From Halobacteriales archaeon QS_4_62_28 (GTDB taxonomy: Archaea; Halobacteriota; Halobacteria; Halobacteriales; Haloarculaceae), in contig PXRO01000029.1 in NCBI GenBank assembly GCA_003021685.1, positions 1 to 57,946 of the forward strand: 57,946 bases of DNA. Direction: 5' to 3'. A model generated the notes under the pieces. The model was not told the DNA's origin. It did not search any database and was given only the letters and a program-made list of their open reading frames with translations. How positions within the stretch are numbered: the first letter of the stretch is position 1; each line of letters begins with the position of its first letter. Below, piece by piece: positions 8,706 through 17,029 of this stretch. The position numbers and the translations under genes are program-made.

Positions 8706-10664
8706 TTATCGGTCGAGGTACGTAACCTGTTCGTCGGCCGGATTGTACAGACCATAGCCGATGATGTCCTGTGTGCTCGGGAACGTGTTGAACCCGACGA
8801 CGTCGCCGCTCACGACACCGTTCGTGGTGCTGTGTGTTCCGTATGAGTTCGCGTTCAGTTCGAGGACGCGTTCCCAGACATCCTCGTAGCGCTCCTGTCG
8901 GAGTTCGAGGTCCTGTGCCACGTCGACGCCGTAGCGGGCGTCTTCGAGCAGTTGGTTGAGTTCCTGGTCGTCGATGTTCTGGAAATTACAACACGCGGCG
9001 AAGTTGTCGGGATGGTGGACTGACTTGGCGTAGCCGTGTGCGTCGAACCCACCAGACAGGCCGATGAAGGCCAGTTTCCCCTGGTCCCAGTAGTTCTCGC
9101 TGAGCAGTTGCGTGACGAAATCCAGGAACTCGATGGTCTCCAGTGTTGCCTCGAACTGGTCCATCTGGTTCAGCGACTCCTGGATCAACTCCATCGTCCG
9201 GACCCGGTCGTCGTTGCCGGTGTTTGTCTCCAGTGGCACCTCTATCGGTGTCTCGATGTCGTTCTCCTCGATTGCTTCGGTCAGCAACTCTTCGGCACGG
9301 TCGGGGTCATAGACGTTGTACTCCTTGTTGTCCTCCGTGAGTTGCTCGTAGTCGGTCGTTCCGGTCCCGGCCGCCACCGGTGGCAGCGGCGTCCAGGCAG
9401 GGTTCTCCCATCCCGAAAAGATCTCACTCGCGATCTGTTCGCGCGGGATGAGGTGGTTGACTGCACGGCGGACACGGTTGTCTGTCCAGGGGTCGACTTC
9501 GACCGGGAACTGTAGGAACGTGTACCCGGCACCGTCGGTCGCCGCGACACGGAAGTCCTCGGAGGACTGGTAGTTGTTGAGGTTGTCAGCGGAGAGACCG
9601 TAGGCCATGTCGACTTCGCCTTCCTGGAGGGCGGCCGACCGGGAAGACGGTTCGGTAACGAAGGCGATGTCGACTTCGTCGACGACTGGTCCGTTCGGGA
9701 ACTCCGAAGACCCGTCGAACCAGTCTTTCATTCCCGTCTCGAACCAGTAGTTGTCGGTGCGAGAGAAGACGACGAACTCCTCGTCTTTGAACTCTTGAAG
9801 TTCGAAGGGGCCGGTTCCAAGCGGCGTGTTCCCCTGTCTCGGGTCCATCTCTTGTGGTGGCAGCTCGGCGGTTTCAGAGGGATAGACGTCGAACCCACCC
9901 AGTTCCCTGATCGCGGCGGCGTCTGGAATCTGGGCGTAGAGGTTGACCGTGTAGTCACCGTCGGCCGCGACGTGGAGCAGCGAGTCGAAATACTGTCCGG
10001 CGAGCGGTGAGTTTTCGAGACGAGCGTAGGAACTGACGACGTTGTCGGCAGTCAGTTCTTCGCCGTTCTGGAACTCGATCCCCTCGTGGAGATCGAACCG
10101 GAAGTGCATCCCGTAGGTCCCGTCGTCGACGGCGTCGCCGGTCTCGTTGACCGTCAGTACCCGCGCTTCGTCGTCTGACTCGGGATCGTTGTCCGGGTGT
10201 TCGATAACGATCTGGGCGTCGGTGTCGATGAACGTGTTGCCTTCGTCGTCCTCGGCGTACGGTACCGAGGTCATGTAGTCGGCGTACTCGGTCACCTCGA
10301 TATCCTGAATGTCTTCCTGTTCGACGGTCTCGGCGAGCCACGGATAGATCTCACCGGAGGCATCCGTCGTAATCATCCCCTCGTAAACGAGGTTCTGCAG
10401 GACCGACGCCTCGGCCGAACTGCTGTAGGCCGTGTCGAACGTGTCTGGACCGGAAGCGAGCACCGCATTGAACGTCCCCCCTTCCTGGATGTTCTCGGGA
10501 TCGACCGTCACCCGTTCCTGGACAGGGTCGACGCCGCCGTCGCCACTGGGCGTCAGTTGATCTATACAGCCCGAAAGTGACAGGGCAGTTATACCAGCGG
10601 CACTTTGAAGCAGACCGCGTCGTGAGAAGCCAAGCGTGTTACCGAGTTTGTTGTCGTCTGTCAT
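8706..10664 (-). CDS. Peptide-binding lipoprotein of the ABC importer (DppA/OppA type, Tat-exported)
   Basis: A 652-residue extracellular solute-binding protein of family 5. The N-terminus carries a Tat motif (SRRGLLQ) followed by a hydrophobic stretch and a lipobox LSLSGC, so it is probably exported folded and lipid-anchored. The family signature region YEGMITTDASGEIYPWLAE is followed by the typical HFRFDLHEGIEFQNGEELTAD core. The frame is open for 25 further codons upstream, but those residues are not signal-like; MTDDNKLG at 10664 is the better start. It heads the importer operon, and the roughly 215 bases upstream are AT-rich promoter DNA shared with the divergent gene at 10880. Dipeptide versus oligopeptide specificity cannot be read from the sequence. 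Confidence 0.93.
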   Translation of the reverse strand: MTDDNKLGNTLGFSRRGLLQSAAGITALSLSGCIDQLTPSGDGGVDPVQERVTVDPENIQEGGTFNAVLASGPDTFDTAYSSSAEASVLQNLVYEGMITTDASGEIYPWLAETVEQEDIQDIEVTEYADYMTSVPYAEDDEGNTFIDTDAQIVIEHPDNDPESDDEARVLTVNETGDAVDDGTYGMHFRFDLHEGIEFQNGEELTADNVVSSYARLENSPLAGQYFDSLLHVAADGDYTVNLYAQIPDAAAIRELGGFDVYPSETAELPPQEMDPRQGNTPLGTGPFELQEFKDEEFVVFSRTDNYWFETGMKDWFDGSSEFPNGPVVDEVDIAFVTEPSSRSAALQEGEVDMAYGLSADNLNNYQSSEDFRVAATDGAGYTFLQFPVEVDPWTDNRVRRAVNHLIPREQIASEIFSGWENPAWTPLPPVAAGTGTTDYEQLTEDNKEYNVYDPDRAEELLTEAIEENDIETPIEVPLETNTGNDDRVRTMELIQESLNQMDQFEATLETIEFLDFVTQLLSENYWDQGKLAFIGLSGGFDAHGYAKSVHHPDNFAACCNFQNIDDQELNQLLEDARYGVDVAQDLELRQERYEDVWERVLELNANSYGTHSTTNGVVSGDVVGFNTFPSTQDIIGYGLYNPADEQVTYLDR

Positions 10665-10879
10665 ATATTGGTCACCAGCGAGCGCTTGTGGTGATGACTC
10701 GTTGGTAACAAAAAAGTATTGTGCCGCGTCAACAGACACCAGCTAAAAGCAAACGACGGTAACTATCTATTACTGTGAACTGTGTCGACTCGATAATTGT
10801 ATGTAAACTTATACATCACCCATTCCGCCTAGAGAGTCGGACCAGAATCGTATTTTCGTCGTCGGCCATAGACCGACCA
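10665..10879. promoter_or_regulatory. Divergent intergenic region between the peptide importer and the DyP-like gene
   Basis: This 215-base stretch separates two divergent genes. It contains AT-rich blocks suitable as TATA elements on both strands (for example around 10700-10716 on the minus strand and 10795-10815 on the plus strand). No operator palindrome stands out. Confidence 0.4.
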
Positions 10880-12142
10880 ATGCGACCCAGCGAGCGTGGC
10901 GTCTCACGGCGCGAGTTCGTCAAGGCCGCCGTCGCGATTGGCGGGTCTGCTGCACTGTCTGCCTGTCTCGACCGGGAGTCGCCGCCGGACCTGCAGACGG
11001 GGGACCCGGCGGCGGTGCCCGCCCGACAACACGCCTGGAACGACGCGCTGGCCCGCGACGACCACGGGAACGTCCGGATGGCACGTCACCACGTCGTCCT
11101 GTTGCTCGACTACGCTGACGACGGAACGCCAGACGAGAGCGACCGCGAGACCGTCGACACTGCACTCCGGGGCCTCGAACGGGCCTACCAGTGGGACAAC
11201 GAGGGGCTCCTCTTTACGGTGGGCTACTCGCCGGCGTACTTCGCCCGGTACGACGCCGCCCTCGCCGGAATCGACGTACCACAGCCGGAAGCGCTCGCCC
11301 CCTTCGAGGACCCGGCACCCGACGAACCCGATGCCATCGTTCACCTGGCCAGTGACTACGGCAGCGTCGTGCTGGGTGCAGAGGAGGCACTGCTCGGTGA
11401 GCGCGCGCAACTCAACGGCGTCGACGTGTCGGGACTGGACACTGTCTTCGACCGGACGGACCGACGGACCGGGTTTATCGGTGCCGGCCTCCCGGCCGAG
11501 AACCAGGCCGTCGAGGGCATCCCCGACGACGAACCGGTCGACGAGGACGCGCCGCTGTTCATGGGTTTCAAATCCGGGTTCGAAAAGAACCAGGCCAGCG
11601 AGGACAGCGTCACCATCACCGAGGGTCCCTTCGCTGACGGCACGACTCAGCACCTCTCGAAGATCACGCTTCACCTCGACCAGTGGTACGAACAGGACAG
11701 TCGTTCACAGCGCGTCGCCAAGATGTTCTGCCCGGCCCACGCCGAGGAGGACCGTGTCGAGGGCGTTGGCGATAACCTCGGCGACAGCAGTCAACTCGGC
11801 GAGTGTCCCGCTCACGTCGAGGAAGACGCCCGCACCAGCGGGATGATCGGTCACTCCCAGAAGGCCGCTCGCGCCCGCGAGGACGACGCGCCGCGAATCC
11901 TCCGGCGAGACTTCGACTCGACCGACGGCGGGCAGGCCGGCCTCCACTTCCTCTCGATCCAGCGCTCGATTACCGATTTCGTCGAGACCCGTAAGGCGAT
12001 GAACGGCACCGACGTGAGTGAGGACGCGTCAGTCGGCACCCGTCTCAACAACGGCATCCTCCAGTACATGACCGTCGAGCGCCGCGGCAATTACCTGCTC
12101 CCGCCTCGCTCGCTTCGTGCCCTCCCGCGTCCCGATCCCTGA
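10880..12142 (+). CDS. Tat-exported DyP-type-peroxidase-like protein with altered GXXDG motif
   Basis: A 420-residue exported protein. The N-terminus has a Tat motif (SRREFVK) and a lipobox-like SALSAC. The C-terminal third resembles dye-decolourising (DyP/EfeB-type) peroxidases: a histidine in GHSQKAARAR (His325) sits where these enzymes keep the haem ligand, followed by APRILRRDF and AGLHFLSIQRSITDF. The hallmark GXXDG motif appears as GFKSG (residues 229-233), with serine in place of the catalytic aspartate. Two CPAH motifs (residues 284-287 and 309-312) are unusual extras. Start ATG 10880 follows an open but non-signal-like upstream frame. The next gene encodes a P19-like lipoprotein, so a role in iron or copper handling is plausible but inferred. 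Confidence 0.7.
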   Translation: MRPSERGVSRREFVKAAVAIGGSAALSACLDRESPPDLQTGDPAAVPARQHAWNDALARDDHGNVRMARHHVVLLLDYADDGTPDESDRETVDTALRGLERAYQWDNEGLLFTVGYSPAYFARYDAALAGIDVPQPEALAPFEDPAPDEPDAIVHLASDYGSVVLGAEEALLGERAQLNGVDVSGLDTVFDRTDRRTGFIGAGLPAENQAVEGIPDDEPVDEDAPLFMGFKSGFEKNQASEDSVTITEGPFADGTTQHLSKITLHLDQWYEQDSRSQRVAKMFCPAHAEEDRVEGVGDNLGDSSQLGECPAHVEEDARTSGMIGHSQKAARAREDDAPRILRRDFDSTDGGQAGLHFLSIQRSITDFVETRKAMNGTDVSEDASVGTRLNNGILQYMTVERRGNYLLPPRSLRALPRPDP

Positions 12143-12223
12143 TCTGACGAGTCGACTCGAAACGCGCCTCTCGTTCGACAGTTGGACCACATCGCTATAG
12201 AGCACGGTGGTCCAAGCGGTCGT

Positions 12224-13276
12224 ATGAACGGATCTGACGCGACGCGACGAGCAGTCCTCGGTGGGATTGGGAGTGTCGGCCTGGGGTCGCTGGCTGGCTG
12301 CTCTGGCCTCTTCGAACGCCAGTCGACCGGTGAGCCACCGGTCCTCGAAGACCGGCCCAACGCCGTCTACTACCCGACCCACGTCGAGGGCATGGAGATG
12401 ATCGGGATGACCGACGCTGGCGACCGGATGATCGGCCTGATGTACTCCTACGCCCATCGCTTCTGGACGATGGACGTGGGCGGCGTCGAACGAGTCTCGC
12501 CGGGCGACGCCGACGTACACCTGATGGCCAGTATCTGGGATCCCGACTCAAAACGGGTCCTACCGGTCCGGAGCGGTCTTTCGATGACGATCACGAAGAA
12601 CGGCACGGAAGTCGACAGCCGGACCCCTTGGACGATGCTCTCTCAGAACATGGGCTTTCACTACGGCGACAACGTCGTGCTGGACGGCGACGGCACCTAC
12701 ACCGTCACCGTCGAGACGGGCGGCCTGTCGATCCAGCGTCTCGGTGACTTCGAGGGCCGCTTCGACGACGCCGTCACCGCCGAGTTCGAGTGGGAGTACA
12801 GCGAGGCGGCCCGCGACGAGATCTCGTTCCGGGAACTCGACAACGCTGGCGAGCGCGGGGCTCTCGACCCGATGGAGATGTCGATGCCCCGCTCCGCCGC
12901 CCCCGCCAACTCCGACCTCCCGGGCCGCGTGCTCGGCAGTGGCGAGAGCGGCGACGCGACGGTCGTCGTGGCAGTCGATGAACGCGACGGGAATCCGTCC
13001 CTTGTCGTCTCCCCGCGCACACCGTACAACCGCTACGTCCTGCCCCAGCTGTCCCTCTCGGCAACACTCTCTCGGGACGGCGAGACGGTGTTCGAGGGGC
13101 CGCTGTCGAGTGCAATCGATCCCGAACGGGGATACCACTACGGAGCCGAGGTCGACGTCGTCGAATCCGGCGACGACCTGACGATCACCGTCGACTCGTC
13201 ACCACAGGTCTCTCGTCACGAGGGCTACGAGACTGCGTTCCTGTCGATGGCCGACATCTCGCTAACCGTCGAGTGA
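12224..13276 (+). CDS. P19/Tp34-like metal-binding lipoprotein with extra C-terminal domain
   Basis: A 350-residue exported lipoprotein with a twin-arginine start (ATRRAVLGG) and lipobox SLAGC. Residues from about 50 to 190 resemble the P19/Tp34 family of periplasmic iron/copper proteins: an edge strand with DVHLMASIW and, further on, the family-like GFHYGDNVVLDGDGTYTVTV. The His in those motifs would be metal ligands by analogy. A second beta-rich half (about 230-350) repeats the HYGAEV pattern and may be a diverged second copy. It lies 81 bases after the DyP-like gene on the same strand, so the two are probably one transcript. The metal specificity is unknown. Confidence 0.65.
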   Translation: MNGSDATRRAVLGGIGSVGLGSLAGCSGLFERQSTGEPPVLEDRPNAVYYPTHVEGMEMIGMTDAGDRMIGLMYSYAHRFWTMDVGGVERVSPGDADVHLMASIWDPDSKRVLPVRSGLSMTITKNGTEVDSRTPWTMLSQNMGFHYGDNVVLDGDGTYTVTVETGGLSIQRLGDFEGRFDDAVTAEFEWEYSEAARDEISFRELDNAGERGALDPMEMSMPRSAAPANSDLPGRVLGSGESGDATVVVAVDERDGNPSLVVSPRTPYNRYVLPQLSLSATLSRDGETVFEGPLSSAIDPERGYHYGAEVDVVESGDDLTITVDSSPQVSRHEGYETAFLSMADISLTVE

Positions 13277-13310
13277 TATCGACGGCGCTGGATGCCGTTG
13301 TCCGGAACTG

Positions 13311-13832
13311 TCACTCTCGGTTGTCTGTCTCCAGCAGGTCGTCGACGAGTCGCGTAAACCGGTCGAGGAGACGCTCTGGTATCGACGGATCGATTTCATC
13401 GAGCAGTTGGGCCGTCGCGGTCGGCCGACACACGGCCAGTGTTACCCGGCCGTCGTCGGTTCGCTTCTCGACGAGGTCCTGCTCGATCAGTCGTTCTGTC
13501 TGATAGAAGAGCGTCGAGCGAGCGATGCCGACTGCCTCGGCCACGGTGGCCGGTCGCGCCGGTCCCCCGTCGAGTAGCACCACGAGGACGTCGCGGGCCG
13601 TCTCGCGACGGAGCAGGGCAATCGCGTGGCGTTCCCAGCAGTCGAACCCCGGCGGGTAGTAGTGGGTCTTGCCGTACAGTCGCTCCTCGACGACGGCATC
13701 ACGGTCCCGGAGTTTCTTGAGGTGGTACTGGACCTGCCCCGGAGCCAGGTCGAGCGCCCGCGTGAGCGCGTTGAAGTGGGCACCCGGATGGGTGTGAACG
13801 TGGTCGCGGAGTCGTCTTCGTGTCTCGGTCAT
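13311..13832 (-). CDS. Transcriptional regulator with two winged-helix domains
   Basis: A 173-residue cytoplasmic DNA-binding protein. The first winged helix (about residues 5-50) contains the ArsR/MarR-like recognition segment LAPGQVQYHLKKLRD. The second (about 78-140) contains GIARSTLFYQTERLIEQDLVEKR. The start ATG at 13832 overlaps the stop of the upstream membrane-protein gene by four bases (ATGA), so the two are translated together. It converges on the P19-like gene and is a candidate regulator of the adjacent cluster, though no operator is visible. The much longer open frame upstream is a shadow of the membrane protein. Confidence 0.85.
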   Translation of the reverse strand: MTETRRRLRDHVHTHPGAHFNALTRALDLAPGQVQYHLKKLRDRDAVVEERLYGKTHYYPPGFDCWERHAIALLRRETARDVLVVLLDGGPARPATVAEAVGIARSTLFYQTERLIEQDLVEKRTDDGRVTLAVCRPTATAQLLDEIDPSIPERLLDRFTRLVDDLLETDNRE

Positions 13833-14155
13833 GTCTCGGGTGTCGGTCGGAGTGATCTGGCGTAGTACACCGCGCCGATGACGAGTGCGGCAAGCACCAC
13901 GTCGAGCGCGTGTTCGAGCAGATGGTGGGCCTGCAGGTCGATGGTCCCGGTCAGCGAGAGGGCGGCCACGGCAGACCGGCCAAAGAGCGCGCCGAGCGCC
14001 AGCGCGACCAGCAGGTAGGGTCGGGACTGTCGCCTGAGGAACGCGGCGACACCCAGGCCAAGCAGGAGCGCCGACCCGAGCGTCCCCACGGTCACCAGCG
14101 CGAGCACGCCACCACTCGCGGCGTATGGCGCTGTGTGCAGCGGAAGCCACCACAT
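13829..14155 (-). CDS. Small four-helix membrane protein coupled to the winged-helix regulator
   Basis: A 108-residue integral membrane protein with about four hydrophobic helices, two short connecting loops containing FLRRQSRPY, and a histidine pair in LQAHHLLEHALD that could bind metal or haem. It overlaps the regulator gene by ATGA. This pairing of a membrane protein with a regulator suggests a sensing or signalling role, but this is inference. No family name can be given with certainty. Confidence 0.75.
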   Translation of the reverse strand: MWWLPLHTAPYAASGGVLALVTVGTLGSALLLGLGVAAFLRRQSRPYLLVALALGALFGRSAVAALSLTGTIDLQAHHLLEHALDVVLAALVIGAVYYARSLRPTPET

Positions 14156-14328
14156 CGACCGTCGCTTGTCCCCGCATCTACCTGATGGCTTCGGTCACGC
14201 GACGACGGTTCGGCGTTGCACATCCCGACTCCTGACCGGTCGTGCCTAAGCGTTTCTCTTGCGGACGGCTCGCACACGTGCGCTGGAAAAGATAATCGTT
14301 ATAGGCTGGCGCTTCCGACATTCCGGAC

Positions 14329-15051
14329 ATGCAACGACGAGCCGCGGCGATTTATTTCGTGTTCTTCCTGGTCGTCGGTGCCGGGGCGTACGCCTACATC
14401 GGCGTCGCCGAACAGACCCACCAGCCACAGTATCAGCTGGATGGAACGACGGTCGAGAGCGAAGGGAACGCGACACTCGATGGCAAGCAGTACACGCTCT
14501 CGGAGATCAGCCACTCGGAAGGTGGCCACGGCGGTGGTGGAGCACTCGTCTCCGAACTCTCTTGGACCAACGAGTCGTTCCTCTACACGGACACAATCGA
14601 GAACAACTCGACAGTCGAAATAGAAAACGAGAGCTACCAGGTCGCCATCGCCAACGAAACCGACGTCTCGACGTTCACGCTCCGCCAGAACGACACCACC
14701 CGCGAGTTCGCCGAAGGCGATACCATCCCATATGAGGGCAACGACGCGACCATCACCAACGTGACGGCGGCGGAAGTCCAGCTCGAATGGACTGGCGCGA
14801 AAGAGCAGTCTGTCGAACTCGGTGAAGGCCAGAACGTGACCCTCACGAACGGCCAGCAGTACTTCGCCCACTACACTGGCGAAGAGGAAGTCAAACTCGT
14901 TCCGAGCAACCAGTACGGTGACTACGCCCAGACCACTGACGCGCGCCACACGTTCGACGAACGGGTCAACGGACTCTGGGGCATCGTCATCGTCAGTTTC
15001 CTCTCGGCACTGACGGTTCTCTCGACTGCCTACCTCCCCGTCCGAGGCTAG
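14329..15051 (+). CDS. Surface protein with N- and C-terminal membrane segments, function unknown
   Basis: A 240-residue protein with a membrane helix at residues 6-27 and another at the C-terminus (about 215-237). The section between is extracellular, Asn/Thr rich with many N-glycosylation sequons (NES, NNST, NVT), and contains a glycine/histidine run HSEGGHGGGG near residue 63. A TATA-like element (AAAGATAATCGTTATA) lies about 25-40 bases before the ATG. No domain is recognised. Confidence 0.75.
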   Translation: MQRRAAAIYFVFFLVVGAGAYAYIGVAEQTHQPQYQLDGTTVESEGNATLDGKQYTLSEISHSEGGHGGGGALVSELSWTNESFLYTDTIENNSTVEIENESYQVAIANETDVSTFTLRQNDTTREFAEGDTIPYEGNDATITNVTAAEVQLEWTGAKEQSVELGEGQNVTLTNGQQYFAHYTGEEEVKLVPSNQYGDYAQTTDARHTFDERVNGLWGIVIVSFLSALTVLSTAYLPVRG

Positions 15052-15061
15052 CACTCGTCGT

Positions 15062-15277
15062 TCACTCTCGCCCGGACCAGCTAACGTATGCCAGGCCCGC
15101 ACCCAGCGCCATCGTCAGGATAACGCCCAGTATCTGGAGTATCGACGCCACGATGTCGCCGTTGGTCGCCCACGGCGCGCCCGACACGGTCCCGAGACCG
15201 ATCAGGACGAGCACGACGCCGACGCCGATGCCGAGTGGCTCGGAAATGTCCTCGAATCGCTCTGTGGGTGTGTTCAT
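15062..15277 (-). CDS. Small two-helix membrane protein
   Basis: A 71-residue protein with a short charged N-terminus (MNTPTERFEDISEP) and two membrane helices, LGIGVGVVLVLIGLGT and a second around residues 42-65. The open frame continues upstream through the tRNA gene, so the first plausible start is ATG 15277. It converges on the preceding surface-protein gene with a 10-base gap. Function unknown. Confidence 0.65.
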   Translation of the reverse strand: MNTPTERFEDISEPLGIGVGVVLVLIGLGTVSGAPWATNGDIVASILQILGVILTMALGAGLAYVSWSGRE

Positions 15278-15382
15278 ATTCCCCCAGTTGTTACTGTGGG
15301 TGGTAAATCTCGTGGTTCTCGTCCGGGGCTGCTCCGCTCGCTGTCGCTCGCCGACTCCCGTAGCTCGTCGTCTTCGTTGCAC

Positions 15383-15454
<72 letters not shown>

Positions 15455-15504
15455 TCGATTTACAGTGAGAGGAGGTGTGGCTAAGGACTTACGATTGCCG
15501 TCGA

Positions 15505-16494
15505 TCAAGAGTCGTCGTATGGGAGTTCGATTTCGTAGTCGACGGCGTCGATAGCGGCGTCGAGCACCCCGTCGACGTTCTCGTCTTCGGTGACGCTCAT
15601 GTAGTGGTCGGCGTCGACAGCACGGGAGAGGTCGGCCTTGTTGCAGATGGTCAGAACCGGCACGTCGAAGCGGTCCTCGATGGCGTCGCACAGTTCCAGT
15701 TGCACGTCCAGCGGGTAGCCACAGTTGCCGCTGGCATCCAGAAAGACCAGTATGGCGTCGGCGAGGTGTTCGACAGCACTGATCGCCTGGGCTTCGATGT
15801 CGTTGCGGTCCTCCGGCGGGCGGTCCAGCAGGCCCGGCGTATCCACGAGTTGATAGCGGATGCGGTCGCGTTCGACGTGGCCGACGCGGATCTGGGTCGT
15901 CGTGAAAGGATAGCTTGCGGTCTCGTTACGGGCGTTCGTGAGGTGATTGATGAAGGAGGACTTGCCGACATTTGGATAGCCGGCGACGACGATAGTCGGT
16001 TCGTCGGGGCGGATATCCGGCAGTGTCTTCAGGGCGTCGCGGGCGGCGGAGATGCCTGCCAGGTCGTCCTCGACCTCTTCGACCACGTCGGCGATGCGGG
16101 CGAAGGCCTGCTTGCGGAGTTTGCGGGCGGTGTCTGCGTCGGTGGTCATCCGACCCTGGTACTCGCTCTGGATGTCCGTGGCCTTGCGTGAGGCCCACTG
16201 GACCTCCGAGAGGTGCTGGCGGAGGGCGTTGATGCCGCCCTCGCCCTCGATACGACTGGTGACGATGGCGTCAGCCAGTTCGACGTAGAAGGGGTCGAGC
16301 ATGTCGACGTCGGGCCAGGAGGTGACGACGTTTTGCAGGTTGTCCGAGACGATGTTCGAGGCCGTCTGGAGCATCGACTGCTGGCCCTCGATGCCGGTCT
16401 TTGCTTTGCCGGCGCGGGCAGCCCGCGAAAAGGCCTTGTCGATGACCTCCTCGGCGGTCGGTGTCGTCGGGAGATCCTCGAAGGGGTGACTCAT
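15505..16494 (-). CDS. NOG1/Obg-type GTPase
   Basis: A 329-residue GTPase. A helical N-terminal region of about 165 residues, typical of NOG1, precedes the G domain: G1 GYPNVGKSS (about 172-180), G2 within SYPFTTTQIRVGH, G3 DTPGLLDR and G4 NKADL. The C-terminus stops after the G domain, so the protein has none of the long extension of eukaryotic Nog1. Archaeal members are thought to act in large-subunit ribosome assembly. Start MSHPFEDLP at 16494 is preferred to the in-frame codons upstream. It lies just downstream of tRNA-Lys on the same strand in genomic order and is divergent from the ASCH-like gene. Confidence 0.92.
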   Translation of the reverse strand: MSHPFEDLPTTPTAEEVIDKAFSRAARAGKAKTGIEGQQSMLQTASNIVSDNLQNVVTSWPDVDMLDPFYVELADAIVTSRIEGEGGINALRQHLSEVQWASRKATDIQSEYQGRMTTDADTARKLRKQAFARIADVVEEVEDDLAGISAARDALKTLPDIRPDEPTIVVAGYPNVGKSSFINHLTNARNETASYPFTTTQIRVGHVERDRIRYQLVDTPGLLDRPPEDRNDIEAQAISAVEHLADAILVFLDASGNCGYPLDVQLELCDAIEDRFDVPVLTICNKADLSRAVDADHYMSVTEDENVDGVLDAAIDAVDYEIELPYDDS

Positions 16495-16642
16495 TTGACC
16501 GTGATACACGGCCAGCGCGTAAAAGCGCGTCCGTTTGGCCGTCTCGCCGTTGCATATGTCGGCCGATCAGCGTTGTCGTTTCGGCACTGCCGGCCCTCTC
16601 GTTTCGATCACGCTTTTCCGGCGACGCCCCATACGAGCGCCT

Positions 16643-16960
16643 ATGGCAGAGATCGATCCCGGCGAGGTTCTTCCCAACCAGCACGTCCAGGGGATGGCAC
16701 TCGATGGCGCGATCACTCAGATGCACCGTGGACACGAGTACGCGACGGAGGGCGACACCTTCGAGATCGACGGACAGCGGTTCGAGGTCACCGACGTAAC
16801 CCATCGGACGCTCGGCGATCTGACTGACGAGGACGCCCGTCGCGAGGGGTCTGCAGACCTCGCTGCGTATAAAGAGCGACTCGTACGCGTCCACGACGAG
16901 TTCGAGTGGGACCCGACCAGCGAGGTTGTCCGTCACCGGTTTGAACCAGTCGAATCGTAA
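16643..16960 (+). CDS. ASCH/PUA-like small protein
   Basis: A 105-residue soluble acidic protein. It opens with a basic-tipped strand pattern (EVLPNQHVQGMALDGAITQMHRGHEYA) and carries FEIDGQRFEVTDVTHRTLGDLTDEDA, which matches the ASCH fold, a relative of PUA that often binds RNA or nucleotides. The frame is open upstream to 16535, but MAEIDPGEV at 16643 is the natural start. It is divergent from the NOG1-type GTPase gene. The precise target is unknown. Confidence 0.8.
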   Translation: MAEIDPGEVLPNQHVQGMALDGAITQMHRGHEYATEGDTFEIDGQRFEVTDVTHRTLGDLTDEDARREGSADLAAYKERLVRVHDEFEWDPTSEVVRHRFEPVES

Positions 16961-17029
16961 CTGAATTCAAGAACACTTGAGTGGTATGTAGACTGAACGT
17001 TTTTGGTTACTGGCCCGTTTGTCCCAGTA

